From: a bacterium
GTDB taxonomy: Bacteria; Thermosulfidibacterota; Thermosulfidibacteria; Thermosulfidibacterales; Thermosulfidibacteraceae
Assembly: GCA_027022065.1 (NCBI GenBank)
Contig: JALVZS010000240.1
Coordinates: 1 to 5,649, forward strand
Reading direction: 5' to 3'
Length of the DNA: 5,649 bases
The notes beneath the pieces were generated by a model. That model ran no database searches. It was not told the origin of the DNA and saw nothing but the letters and a program-made list of their open reading frames with translations. A program made the position numbers and the translations under genes. This document shows, in pieces, positions 1-5,649 of this stretch. The stretch's first letter is position 1, and the number at the start of each line of letters is the position of its first letter.

Positions 1-612
1 CAGAAACTCACGGAGCTTTTTAAATTCGTCAAGAATCATGAAAGTTGCTGGAACTATGAAGATTAATTGCCCATTGTCTTTTAGCAGTTTTACAGATTTT
101 TCTATAAAAGCTCCATATATATTGTACTTTCCATACCAGGTTTCATAGAGTTGTTTATACTTTCTCTTCGTCTCATTATCTACCTTTATTGTGTAGTGGT
201 CTGATAAGCTGGGTATGCCATAGGGAGGATTGCCAATTATTATATCAAAACGATCTTCTGTTTCCCACAATAGGTAGTCTTTACAGACAATTTCCAGATC
301 ATTGTTTAAATTATTTTTATAAGCATAATTAACAACCTCGCTATTTATTTCTACTCCAACTCTCTTAGAAGCGCAAGTAAAGATATCTTTTCTGTTCCTT
401 TTGATTCCATTTAAGAACTGACAAATTCCGCATGCGGGTTCCAGGATCTTAAGTTTCTTTGAATGTAAGAGATGTCTATCTATCAATCCAACCATAAAAT
501 CCACAACCCATTGAGGAGTAAAAAAAATACCAAGATCTTTCTTAATACGCTTAAGCTTACTGCCCACTATTAGAGCATGTTCTTCAATGTTAATATCGCA
601 TGCTGTTTTCAT
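1..612 (-). CDS. N6-adenine DNA methyltransferase (Eco57I/TaqI-like), N-terminal part, cut by window edge
   Basis: This gene most likely encodes the methylase of a type II restriction-modification system, or an orphan methylase, moving a methyl group from AdoMet to adenine N6 in DNA. Reading from ATG at 612-610, 204 codons are open to the left edge and the C-terminus, including the target-recognition part, is missing. Visible elements in order are a motif X-like segment GIFFTPQWVVDFMV (residues 28-41), motif I EPACGICQF (58-66), motif II with acidic E88 in GVEIN, motif IV NPPY (128-131) in IIIGNPPYGIPS, and a hydrophobic strand LIFIVPATFMIL (183-194). The X-I-IV order fits gamma-type N6-adenine methylases. 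Motif I is atypical: the usual second glycine is C64. ATG is preferred, with a weak GGGG ribosome site just upstream; in-frame TTG and CTG codons lie 10-11 codons before the TAA that bounds the frame. The gene is far more AT-rich than its neighbours and follows hom on the same strand after 196 bp. The class is firm; the recognition site and any nuclease partner cannot be seen. Confidence 0.88.
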   Translation of the reverse strand, partial: MKTACDINIEEHALIVGSKLKRIKKDLGIFFTPQWVVDFMVGLIDRHLLHSKKLKILEPACGICQFLNGIKRNRKDIFTCASKRVGVEINSEVVNYAYKNNLNNDLEIVCKDYLLWETEDRFDIIIGNPPYGIPSLSDHYTIKVDNETKRKYKQLYETWYGKYNIYGAFIEKSVKLLKDNGQLIFIVPATFMILDEFKKLREFL

Positions 613-663
613 AACTACCCCAACAACAAGCAAAAACAGGGAATATGAAGTTTACAACCTTAT

Positions 664-679
664 CAATACCACAATACCA
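664..679. repeat. Tandem 8-bp repeat (CAATACCA x2) in the methyltransferase leader
   Basis: Two perfect copies of CAATACCA lie head to tail at 664-671 and 672-679 (TGGTATTG twice on the minus strand). They are in the predicted leader, about 52-67 nt upstream of the methyltransferase ATG. They could be a binding site for a regulator, but two copies of 8 bp in AT-rich DNA is weak evidence. Confidence 0.4.
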
Positions 680-743
680 TACATTCATATGCGAAACAAT
701 CTCGGTAACTTCTGAACAATCCACTCGTCATCTTAAAACCCAT

Positions 744-762
744 GAACCTTATAAAGAACCTT
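744..762. repeat. Pair of 7-bp direct repeats (GAACCTT) at the candidate promoter
   Basis: GAACCTT occurs at 744-750 and again at 756-762, a spacing of 12 bp from start to start. On the minus strand one AAGGTTC copy lies in the promoter spacer and the other overlaps the 3' end of the -10 hexamer. This position would suit a repressor site, but the repeat is short and may be chance. Confidence 0.35.
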
Positions 763-775
763 TCTGTGCAGTCAA
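748..775 (-). promoter_or_regulatory. Candidate sigma70-type promoter for the methyltransferase gene
   Basis: On the minus strand, TTGACT (775-770) and TATAAG (753-748) each match the sigma70 consensus at five of six positions and are 16 bp apart. Transcription would begin near 741 and leave an untranslated leader of about 129 nt before the ATG at 612. The promoter lies just after the hom stop codon and points to the methyltransferase, so it fits independent expression of that gene. AT-rich DNA often gives chance matches, so this remains a prediction. Confidence 0.5.
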
Positions 776-808
776 CAGCCTTTGCTTGTCTTTTGCTGAG
801 ATATCTAT

Positions 809-2116
809 CTAATCCAAGTTGTTTTCCATGCGGATAAGAACGGTCTTGCCGCCTGTTATGTCTAGGCTGTCTATTTCGGATACGGCCTTGAGCATTTCGC
901 TCTCTCTTGCCTCGTGGGTGGTCATTACTATGGGAACGTAGCTTTCCCTGTTTCTGCCCTTCTGTATTACGGACTCTATGCTTATTCCATAGTGGCCCAA
1001 AATCCCCGCTATTCTGGAAAGCACCCCTGGTCTGTCCACGGCAGAGAACCTGAGGTAGTACTTACTCTTAATCTCGCTTACGGGCTTAACCTTAAGGTGA
1101 GAGGCTTCCCTGTAGGCCATTGTGGGAACCCTTCCCACGGAGCCCGAGATTATATTTCTCGCAATGTCCATAAGGTCGGCAACCACAGCACTTGCCGTGG
1201 GCATCTGGCCAGCGCCCATACCGTAGAACATGGTGTGCCCCACGGCGTTTCCCACAACGCTCAGTGCGTTGTAGGCTCCCCTCACCGCAGCAAGGGAGGA
1301 ATCAAGAGGGATAAGGGTCGGATGCACCCTGAGCTCCACCTCTCCGTCAACCGCCTTTATAATTGCGAGAAGCTTAACCCTATATCCTAAATCCCTCGCG
1401 AAAAGAATGTCCATGAACTCTATGCCAGAGATCCCCTCAACATACACATCCTTAAGGGTGAAAGCCCTTCCAAAGGCCAACGTGGCAAGAATGGCCGCCT
1501 TGTGGGCTGCATCTATCCCCTCTATGTCAAGGGTGGGATCCGCCTCTGCATATCCCTTTTCCTGGGCAAGTTTTAAAGCGCTTTCAAAATCTAGATGCTC
1601 TTCCTCCATCTTGGTAAGCACATAGTTTGCCGTTCCGTTTATTATCCCGTAGATCCTCTCAATCTCGTTAGCGCAAAGTCCCTCTTTAATGGCCTTTATT
1701 ATAGGGATCCCCCCTGCAACGCTTGCCTCAAAGCCTAGCTCTGCCCCGTGCCTTTCCGCTGCTTCAAATACCTCTTCCCCCTCCTCCGCCAGAAGGGCCT
1801 TGTTGGCGGTAACCACATGCTTTCCCGCCTCAAGAGCGGAGATCACTATCTCCTTCGCAGGGTGTATTCCTCCCACAAGCTCTATCACTATGTCCACATC
1901 GGGATCCTCTATCACCTCTTTGTAGTCCTTGGTAAGCATGTAGCGGGAAAGATCCACATCCCTTGGCCTTTCAAGATCAATGTCGCAGACCCACTTCAGT
2001 TTAAGATACGCACCTAGCCTTCTCTTTATGACTTCTGCGTTTTTCTCAAGGACCTTTATGACGCCTGTTCCTATGGTGCCCGCACCGATCAGAGCTGCTT
2101 GGACACATTCACGCAT
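809..2116 (-). CDS. hom: Homoserine dehydrogenase with C-terminal ACT domain
   Basis: Homoserine dehydrogenase (EC 1.1.1.3) reduces aspartate semialdehyde to homoserine with NAD(P)H in the cytoplasm, the branch point toward threonine and methionine. The 435 residues match the usual length of the single-function bacterial enzyme. In order they show the nucleotide-binding loop GAGTIGTGV (11-19), the end of that domain at ELVGG (79-83) and TANKALL (103-109) with K106, the catalytic-domain signature [12 protein letters not shown] (156-167), and [19 protein letters not shown] (188-206) ending in K206, the family's likely catalytic lysine. A C-terminal ACT domain from about 353 ([21 protein letters not shown]) suggests feedback control by threonine, as known for this family. 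No aspartokinase domain is fused. The start ATG lies inside the upstream aminotransferase gene, 28 bp before its end, with a GAGGA ribosome site 4 nt upstream, so the two are probably translated together. No residue looks missing. Confidence 0.96.
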   Translation of the reverse strand: MRECVQAALIGAGTIGTGVIKVLEKNAEVIKRRLGAYLKLKWVCDIDLERPRDVDLSRYMLTKDYKEVIEDPDVDIVIELVGGIHPAKEIVISALEAGKHVVTANKALLAEEGEEVFEAAERHGAELGFEASVAGGIPIIKAIKEGLCANEIERIYGIINGTANYVLTKMEEEHLDFESALKLAQEKGYAEADPTLDIEGIDAAHKAAILATLAFGRAFTLKDVYVEGISGIEFMDILFARDLGYRVKLLAIIKAVDGEVELRVHPTLIPLDSSLAAVRGAYNALSVVGNAVGHTMFYGMGAGQMPTASAVVADLMDIARNIISGSVGRVPTMAYREASHLKVKPVSEIKSKYYLRFSAVDRPGVLSRIAGILGHYGISIESVIQKGRNRESYVPIVMTTHEARESEMLKAVSEIDSLDITGGKTVLIRMENNLD

Positions 2117-3303
2117 TTCTTCCTCACACCGAGATTAAGGGCCCTCTTGATACCTCTAATGGCCTGCCTTATCCTCTGCTCGTTTTCAACAAGGGCGAAC
2201 CTAACATAGTGATCCGCATTGTAGCCAAATCCTATTCCCGGAGAGACCGCAACCTTAGCCTCCCTCAAAAGGAAGAGGGAAAACTCTAAGGATCCCATGT
2301 GCTTGTACTCATCGGGTATCTCCGCCCACACGAACATGGTGGCTTTGGGTTTTTCCACCTTCCAGCCTATGCGGTTTAAGCCGTTGACCAGAACGTCGCG
2401 CCTCTTTCTGTAGGTCTCTACTATCTGCTTAACACAGTCCTGAGGACCGTTGAGAGCCACTATGGCCGCTATCTGTATGGGCTGGAATATTCCATAGTCG
2501 TAGTAGCTTTTAAGCTTTGCAAGTGCCTGAACGGCCCTGGCATTTCCACAGACAAAGCCCACCCTCCATCCTGCCATGCTGTAGCTCTTGGACATGGAGA
2601 AGATCTCAACAGCAACCTCTTTTGCACCGGGCACCTGCAGGATGCTTGGAGCAACATAGCCGTCAAAGGTAAGATCCGCATAGGCAAAATCGTGTATGAC
2701 AAGGATGTTGTGCTCCCTGGCGAAGTCCACCACCTTCTTGAAGAACTCCAGATCCACCACGGTGGTTGTAGGATTGTGGGGAAAGCTCAGTATAAGTATT
2801 TCGGGAACCGGCCAGGTCTGCTTTATGGCCTGCATCATGTTCTCAAAGAAGTCCTCGTGAGGAGACAGAGGGACGGTCCTTATGTCTCCCCCTGCGATTA
2901 TGGAGCAGTATGTGTGTATAGGATAAGTGGGTGTGGGAACCAGAGCAACATCTCCCGGCCTTATAACCGCTAGAGTCAGGTGGGCGAGGCCCTCCTTTGC
3001 ACCTATGGTAACGATGGCTTCCGTTTCGGGATCTATGTCAACATCGTAGCGCCTTTTATACCAGTTGGCTATGGCTTCCCTTAACTTGTATATGCCCTTT
3101 GATGCGGAGTACCTATGGTTTTTGGGATTCTGAGCCGCTTCAATGAGCTTGTCCACTATGTGCTTTGGTGTGGGAAGGTCGGGATTGCCCATGCCTAGAT
3201 CAACTATGTCCTCTCCCCTTCTTCTTGCCTCGTACTTAAGCTCGTTAACCACAGCAAAGACATAAGGGGGCAACCTTCTAATACGCAGAAACTCCCTCTC
3301 CAT
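2089..3303 (-). CDS. alaC: AlaC-like PLP aminotransferase (probable glutamate-pyruvate transaminase)
   Basis: This is a fold-type I, PLP-dependent class I/II aminotransferase, most like AlaC, which makes alanine and 2-oxoglutarate from pyruvate and glutamate. From ATG 3303 it has 404 residues, near the length of AlaC. The N-terminus [10 protein letters not shown] (7-16), GMGNPD (37-42), RYSASKGI (64-71) and [13 protein letters not shown] (97-109) closely follow the E. coli AlaC pattern as I recall it. PLP contacts include N177 in FPHNPT, D205 and Y208 in HDFAYAD, the Schiff-base lysine K239 in [14 protein letters not shown], and R368 in [10 protein letters not shown], expected to hold the substrate carboxylate. 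The frame is open 14 codons further upstream, but ATG 3303 is chosen because the family N-terminus starts here and AGGAGAGGGG lies just before it. It is first in a minus-strand unit with hom and is divergent from prmC. LL-diaminopimelate or aspartate aminotransferase are relatives it could be mistaken for; the exact substrate is inferred. Confidence 0.9.
   Translation of the reverse strand: MEREFLRIRRLPPYVFAVVNELKYEARRRGEDIVDLGMGNPDLPTPKHIVDKLIEAAQNPKNHRYSASKGIYKLREAIANWYKRRYDVDIDPETEAIVTIGAKEGLAHLTLAVIRPGDVALVPTPTYPIHTYCSIIAGGDIRTVPLSPHEDFFENMMQAIKQTWPVPEILILSFPHNPTTTVVDLEFFKKVVDFAREHNILVIHDFAYADLTFDGYVAPSILQVPGAKEVAVEIFSMSKSYSMAGWRVGFVCGNARAVQALAKLKSYYDYGIFQPIQIAAIVALNGPQDCVKQIVETYRKRRDVLVNGLNRIGWKVEKPKATMFVWAEIPDEYKHMGSLEFSLFLLREAKVAVSPGIGFGYNADHYVRFALVENEQRIRQAIRGIKRALNLGVRKKCVNVSKQL
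2117..2126 (-). promoter_or_regulatory. Ribosome binding site of hom, inside the aminotransferase gene
   Basis: On the minus strand GAGGAAGAA directly precedes the hom ATG at 2116-2114. The GAGGA core leaves 4 nt to the start codon. It lies within the last codons of the aminotransferase gene, supporting this start for hom and coupled translation. Confidence 0.6.
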
Positions 3304-3308
3304 GGATT

Positions 3309-3318
3309 CCCCTCTCCT
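3309..3318 (-). promoter_or_regulatory. Strong ribosome binding site deciding the alaC start
   Basis: AGGAGAGGGG on the minus strand ends 5 nt before ATG 3303-3301. Its AGGAG core sits 10 nt from that ATG. It supports this start over the in-frame ATG at 3345, which would run far into the divergent region and nearly reach prmC. Confidence 0.75.
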
Positions 3319-3361
3319 ATGTGGCGATATTGCAAGGATATACAAATTGTGCCTATTTTCA

Positions 3362-3366
3362 AGGGG
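3362..3366 (+). promoter_or_regulatory. Ribosome binding site of prmC
   Basis: AGGGG at 3362-3366 lies 7 nt before ATG 3374. It selects this start over an in-frame ATG at 3302, which would overlap the divergent alaC start and add 24 residues not typical of the family. Confidence 0.6.
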
Positions 3367-3373
3367 TAGCCCT

Positions 3374-4240
3374 ATGAAGAGTGAAAACAGGATATGGACG
3401 GTAAGGGATGTCCTGGAGTGGACGGTAAATTATCTTGCGGAAAAGGGCCTTCCGTTTCCCAGACAGGATGTTGAGTACCTTCTATCTTACGTGCTTAAGA
3501 CCACAAGGCTCAAGCTCTACATGCTCCTTGACAGGCCCATGTCAAGATCTGAGCTTAACCTCTTCAAACAACTGGTAAAAAGGAGGGTAAAGAGGGAACC
3601 TCTGCAGTACATTACGGGAGTGGCGTACCTGTGGAAGTACGAGTTTCTAGTGGACAGGGGAGTGTTCATCCCGAGAAGGGAAACGGAAACGCTCATTGAG
3701 GTTGCGGGGAAGAACCTGAAAGGGAAAGAGGCCTTTATAGCCGATGTGGGAACGGGAACGGGTTGCATACTTCTTTCCCTTTTAAAGGATAATCCAAAGC
3801 TTCGCGGTGTAGGAACAGACATATCAAAGAAGGCGGCAGAGCTATTTTTAAAAAACAGGGCGAGGCTCAGACTCACAGACAGGGCCTTTATAGCCGTTTC
3901 GGACTGCCTCTCGTGCTTTCCCGAAGAGCCCATGTTTGACGCTGTGGTCTCCAATCCTCCTTACGTGAAGAGTGACGAGATACCGAAGCTTCAGGATGAG
4001 ATTTCCCTTTACGAGCCAAGAGAGGCCCTTGATGGGGGAAGAGACGGGCTATCCTTTATAAGGAGGCTGGTAAGAGAAGCCCCTGCCTATGTAAAAGAGG
4101 GAGGATTTGTGGCAATAGAGGTGGGAGAGGGACAGGCGGAAGCTGTGAAGTTCCTCATGAAGCAGGCGGGCCTTCAGAAGATAGAGATCCACAGGGACCT
4201 GTCCCATATAGAGAGGGTAGTTGTGGGATGGAAGCTTTAG
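3374..4240 (+). CDS. prmC: Peptide chain release factor N5-glutamine methyltransferase
   Basis: PrmC (HemK) uses AdoMet to methylate the glutamine of the GGQ motif in release factors RF1 and RF2, which improves translation termination. The 288 residues from ATG 3374 match the usual length of about 280. An N-terminal helical domain (about 7-80) is followed by the family motif [13 protein letters not shown] (97-109), the AdoMet-binding loop VGTGTG (125-130), acidic D149 in GTDIS, and the catalytic NPPY (194-197) in [14 protein letters not shown]. The later block [20 protein letters not shown] is also typical of PrmC. The NPPY motif is shared with DNA adenine methylases, but the helical domain and the PRRETE motif settle the assignment. 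In many bacteria prmC follows prfA; here no prfA is adjacent and prmC appears to be the first gene of its unit. Its last 13 bp overlap murA. Confidence 0.96.
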   Translation: MKSENRIWTVRDVLEWTVNYLAEKGLPFPRQDVEYLLSYVLKTTRLKLYMLLDRPMSRSELNLFKQLVKRRVKREPLQYITGVAYLWKYEFLVDRGVFIPRRETETLIEVAGKNLKGKEAFIADVGTGTGCILLSLLKDNPKLRGVGTDISKKAAELFLKNRARLRLTDRAFIAVSDCLSCFPEEPMFDAVVSNPPYVKSDEIPKLQDEISLYEPREALDGGRDGLSFIRRLVREAPAYVKEGGFVAIEVGEGQAEAVKFLMKQAGLQKIEIHRDLSHIERVVVGWKL

Positions 4241-5487
4241 TGATTGAGGGCGGTGTGAGGTTAAAGGGCGAAGTTCTTGTAAGTGGCGCAAAAAACGCCG
4301 TTTTGCCCATAATGGCCGCCTGCCTCTTAACCGATGGGGAGTGCGTTATAAGGAATGTTCCTGATCTCAGAGATGTTAGAACCATGCTGAAGCTTCTGGA
4401 CGCCCTTGGAGTGGATATAGACTGGAGGGGAAGAGAACTCAGGCTCAGGGCAAAGAGGATAAAGGAGCCCGTTGCTCCCTATGATCTTGTGAAGACCATG
4501 AGGGCCTCCGTGCTCGTCCTCGGCCCACTCGTGGCAAGGGAGAGATTCGCAAAGGTTTCCCTGCCGGGAGGATGCGCCATAGGAGAGAGGCCCATAGACC
4601 TGCACATTAAAGGACTGAGGCAGCTTGGGGTGGAGGTGGATCTGGAAAAGGGTTATGTGATAGCCGATGCCAAGCGCCTTGAAGGCTCCATCTTTGCCTT
4701 TGACAAGGTTACAGTAACAGGCACAGAGAACCTCATCATGGCCTCGGTCATGGCAAAAGGAGAAACCATACTGGAAAATGTGGCGCAGGAGCCCGAGGTG
4801 TGGGATCTGGTGGAGGTTCTGAAAAAGATGGGGGCAAAGATAGAGAAACTTGACGTCAATGCGGTGAGGATAGAGGGAGTGGAAAGGCTTTCGGGATTTG
4901 AGCACGAGGTCATGCCCGACAGAATTGAGGCCGCAACATTTCTTATAGCAGGAGCCATGGCAGGAGAGGAGGTGCTGGTGAGAAACGCCATTAAGGAGCA
5001 CATGGTGGCTGTGCTCACCAAGCTTTCGGAGTGCGGGGTGAGAATGGAGTTTCTGCCGGAAGGGATAAAGGTCTACGGTTGCGATAGGATAAAGGCCGTA
5101 GATATGGAAACCTTTCCCTATCCGGGCTTTCCCACGGATGTTCAGGCACAGTACATGGCAATGATGTGCATAGCCAAGGGCACATCCGTAATAACGGAGA
5201 ATATCTTTGAAAGAAGGTTCATGCATGTAGCGGAACTAAGAAGAATGGGAGCCGATATAACCGTTGAAGGCAAAAGGGCCGTGGTGAGGGGCGTTAAAAA
5301 GTTAAAAGGCGCCCCCGTTATGGCAAGCGATCTTAGGGCAAGCTCTTCTTTGGTGCTTGCGGCTCTTGTTGCGGAAGGAAATAGCAAGGTATCCCGCATA
5401 TACCACCTGGACAGGGGCTATGAGAAGTTTGATGAAAAGCTGAGGAAGCTTGGAGCTAGAATTTGGAGGGTTAAGGAGGATGCTTAA
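4228..5487 (+). CDS. murA: UDP-N-acetylglucosamine 1-carboxyvinyltransferase
   Basis: MurA moves enolpyruvate from phosphoenolpyruvate to UDP-GlcNAc, the first committed step of peptidoglycan synthesis in the cytoplasm. The 419 residues equal the normal length for the two-domain, inside-out barrel fold. Active-site residues are all present by comparison with E. coli MurA: K22 and N23 in [10 protein letters not shown]116 and R121 in [15 protein letters not shown] (E. coli C115 and R120), D304 in [10 protein letters not shown] (E. coli D305), R370 in ASDLRASSS and R396 in [13 protein letters not shown] (E. coli R397). With Cys rather than Asp at position 116, the enzyme would be expected to be fosfomycin-sensitive, which is known for the Cys type. 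The start overlaps the prmC end by 13 bp and has GAGAGGG 10 nt upstream; the end overlaps hisG by 8 bp. Codon usage matches prmC. No defect is seen. Confidence 0.98.
   Translation: MEALVIEGGVRLKGEVLVSGAKNAVLPIMAACLLTDGECVIRNVPDLRDVRTMLKLLDALGVDIDWRGRELRLRAKRIKEPVAPYDLVKTMRASVLVLGPLVARERFAKVSLPGGCAIGERPIDLHIKGLRQLGVEVDLEKGYVIADAKRLEGSIFAFDKVTVTGTENLIMASVMAKGETILENVAQEPEVWDLVEVLKKMGAKIEKLDVNAVRIEGVERLSGFEHEVMPDRIEAATFLIAGAMAGEEVLVRNAIKEHMVAVLTKLSECGVRMEFLPEGIKVYGCDRIKAVDMETFPYPGFPTDVQAQYMAMMCIAKGTSVITENIFERRFMHVAELRRMGADITVEGKRAVVRGVKKLKGAPVMASDLRASSSLVLAALVAEGNSKVSRIYHLDRGYEKFDEKLRKLGARIWRVKEDA
5465..5479 (+). promoter_or_regulatory. Double purine-rich ribosome site before hisG, within murA
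   Basis: Two Shine-Dalgarno-like runs precede the hisG ATG at 5480: GGAGGG (5465-5470), 9 nt from the start and well placed, and AAGGAGG (5473-5479), which touches the ATG and is too close to act on it in the usual way. Both lie in the last codons of murA. The ATG is kept because the family N-terminus LKIALPKGR follows it at once and no other start is near in frame. Confidence 0.55.
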
Positions 5488-5649
5488 GATAGCTCTGCCC
5501 AAGGGAAGACTCTTGAAGCACTCCATCAAGCTCTTCAAAAAAATGGGTTTTGATCTTTCAAGGATGCTGGAGGAGGATAGAAAACTCCTCTTTGAGTTCC
5601 CCCAGTACGAGATTGAAACCATGGTGGTTAAGCCCATGGATGTTCCCAC
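5480..5649 (+). CDS. hisG: ATP phosphoribosyltransferase, N-terminal part, cut by window edge
   Basis: HisG joins ATP and PRPP to give phosphoribosyl-ATP, the first and feedback-controlled step of histidine synthesis. Only 56 full codons lie in the window. The N-terminus [19 protein letters not shown], then EEDRKLLFEF (31-40) and VVKPMDVP (49-56), follow the standard HisG opening of a phosphate-binding LPKGR segment, an EDRKL block, and a VRPxDVPxYV-type segment. Because the gene is cut, the sequence cannot show whether it is the short form, which needs the HisZ subunit, or the long form with its own C-terminal regulatory domain. It overlaps the murA end by 8 bp, so expression with prmC and murA is likely. 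Confidence 0.93.
   Translation, partial: MLKIALPKGRLLKHSIKLFKKMGFDLSRMLEEDRKLLFEFPQYEIETMVVKPMDVP

Larger units (their letters stand above)
613..808. other. AT-rich intergenic region between hom and the methyltransferase gene
   Basis: This 196-bp gap separates the hom stop codon from the methyltransferase start, both genes lying on the minus strand. It contains a good minus-strand promoter candidate and two pairs of short direct repeats, listed separately. I see no convincing factor-independent terminator after hom: there is no stable GC stem followed by a T run on the minus strand. Its AT-rich composition resembles the methyltransferase gene rather than hom, so the composition change falls near the hom stop codon. 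Short open frames exist in it but none is convincing. Confidence 0.6.
3304..3373. promoter_or_regulatory. Divergent promoter region between alaC-hom and prmC-murA-hisG
   Basis: The 70 bp must hold start signals for both divergent units if they are not read from outside. For the minus strand, TTGAAA (3362-3357) and TATCCT (3340-3335), 16 bp apart, match the sigma70 consensus at five and four positions; transcription would start near 3328, leaving a 24-nt leader with the ribosome site. For the plus strand I see only weak matches: TTGCAA (3330-3335) with TATTTT (3354-3359) would put the start on top of the prmC ribosome site, while a TATACA (3339-3344) fits better in position but lacks a -35 box. 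Confidence 0.4.

Noticed and set aside
663-743. Minus-strand 26-codon frame upstream of the methyltransferase, as a possible leader peptide or controller protein
   Set aside because: Its ATG is at the predicted transcript start, so it would lack a ribosome site. At 26 residues it is far too short for the known controller proteins and shows no HTH pattern.
799-806. 8-bp palindrome AGATATCT after the hom stop codon, as an operator or terminator stem
   Set aside because: It is too short and AT-rich to form a stable hairpin, and no T run follows on the minus strand.
914-1390. Plus-strand open frame of 158 codons opposite hom
   Set aside because: It is antisense to the catalytic and ACT-domain part of hom, has no recognisable family, and no ribosome site that stands out.
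3304-3345. Longer alaC start at 3345 and longer prmC start at 3302
   Set aside because: Each would run into the other's 5' end across the divergent region. Both downstream ATGs have ribosome sites at suitable distance and match the usual N-termini of the families.
4327-5226. Long minus-strand open frame of 299 codons opposite murA
   Set aside because: It lies wholly antisense to a full-length, intact murA. Its translation is rich in His, Cys, Gly and Leu with no domain I recognise, as expected from the complement of AGG/GAG-rich coding DNA.
5302-5649. Minus-strand open frame running off the right edge opposite murA and hisG
   Set aside because: It overlaps the conserved C-terminus of murA and the N-terminus of hisG on the other strand, and its translation has no recognisable features.

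Overview
The window comes from a bacterium, since it encodes the peptidoglycan enzyme MurA. It is probably a thermophile: the proteins are compact and rich in Lys, Glu, Arg, Ile and Val, arginine is mostly AGG/AGA in prmC and murA, and genes overlap tightly. The family make-up (AlaC-type aminotransferase beside an ACT-domain homoserine dehydrogenase; prmC-murA-hisG) would fit a Thermodesulfobacteriota/Deltaproteobacteria-like or Aquificota-like lineage, but I cannot place it more exactly.

Layout. On the minus strand, reading right to left, an AlaC-like alanine aminotransferase (3303-2089) overlaps by 28 bp a homoserine dehydrogenase (2116-809). After a 196-bp AT-rich gap comes the 5' part of an N6-adenine DNA methyltransferase (612-1) that runs off the left edge. 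On the plus strand, prmC (3374-4240), murA (4228-5487) and the start of hisG (5480 to the right edge) overlap one another by 13 and 8 bp and look like one operon. The two groups diverge from a 70-bp region at 3304-3373.

Roles. alaC and hom serve amino-acid metabolism (alanine/pyruvate/glutamate exchange; the branch to threonine and methionine). prmC modifies the peptide release factors, murA commits UDP-GlcNAc to peptidoglycan, and hisG starts histidine synthesis. These are housekeeping genes of about 50% GC in hand-counted lines. The methyltransferase end is much more AT-rich (about 28-37% GC in counted lines) and has its own good sigma70-type promoter candidate, TTGACT-N16-TATAAG. It looks like the edge of an acquired restriction-modification or orphan methylase locus placed behind hom.

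Nothing I can see amounts to a clearly new system. The parts most worth a second look are the methyltransferase boundary, its unusual motif I, and the repeat-bearing control region at 613-808. What lies left of position 1 decides whether there is a restriction partner.
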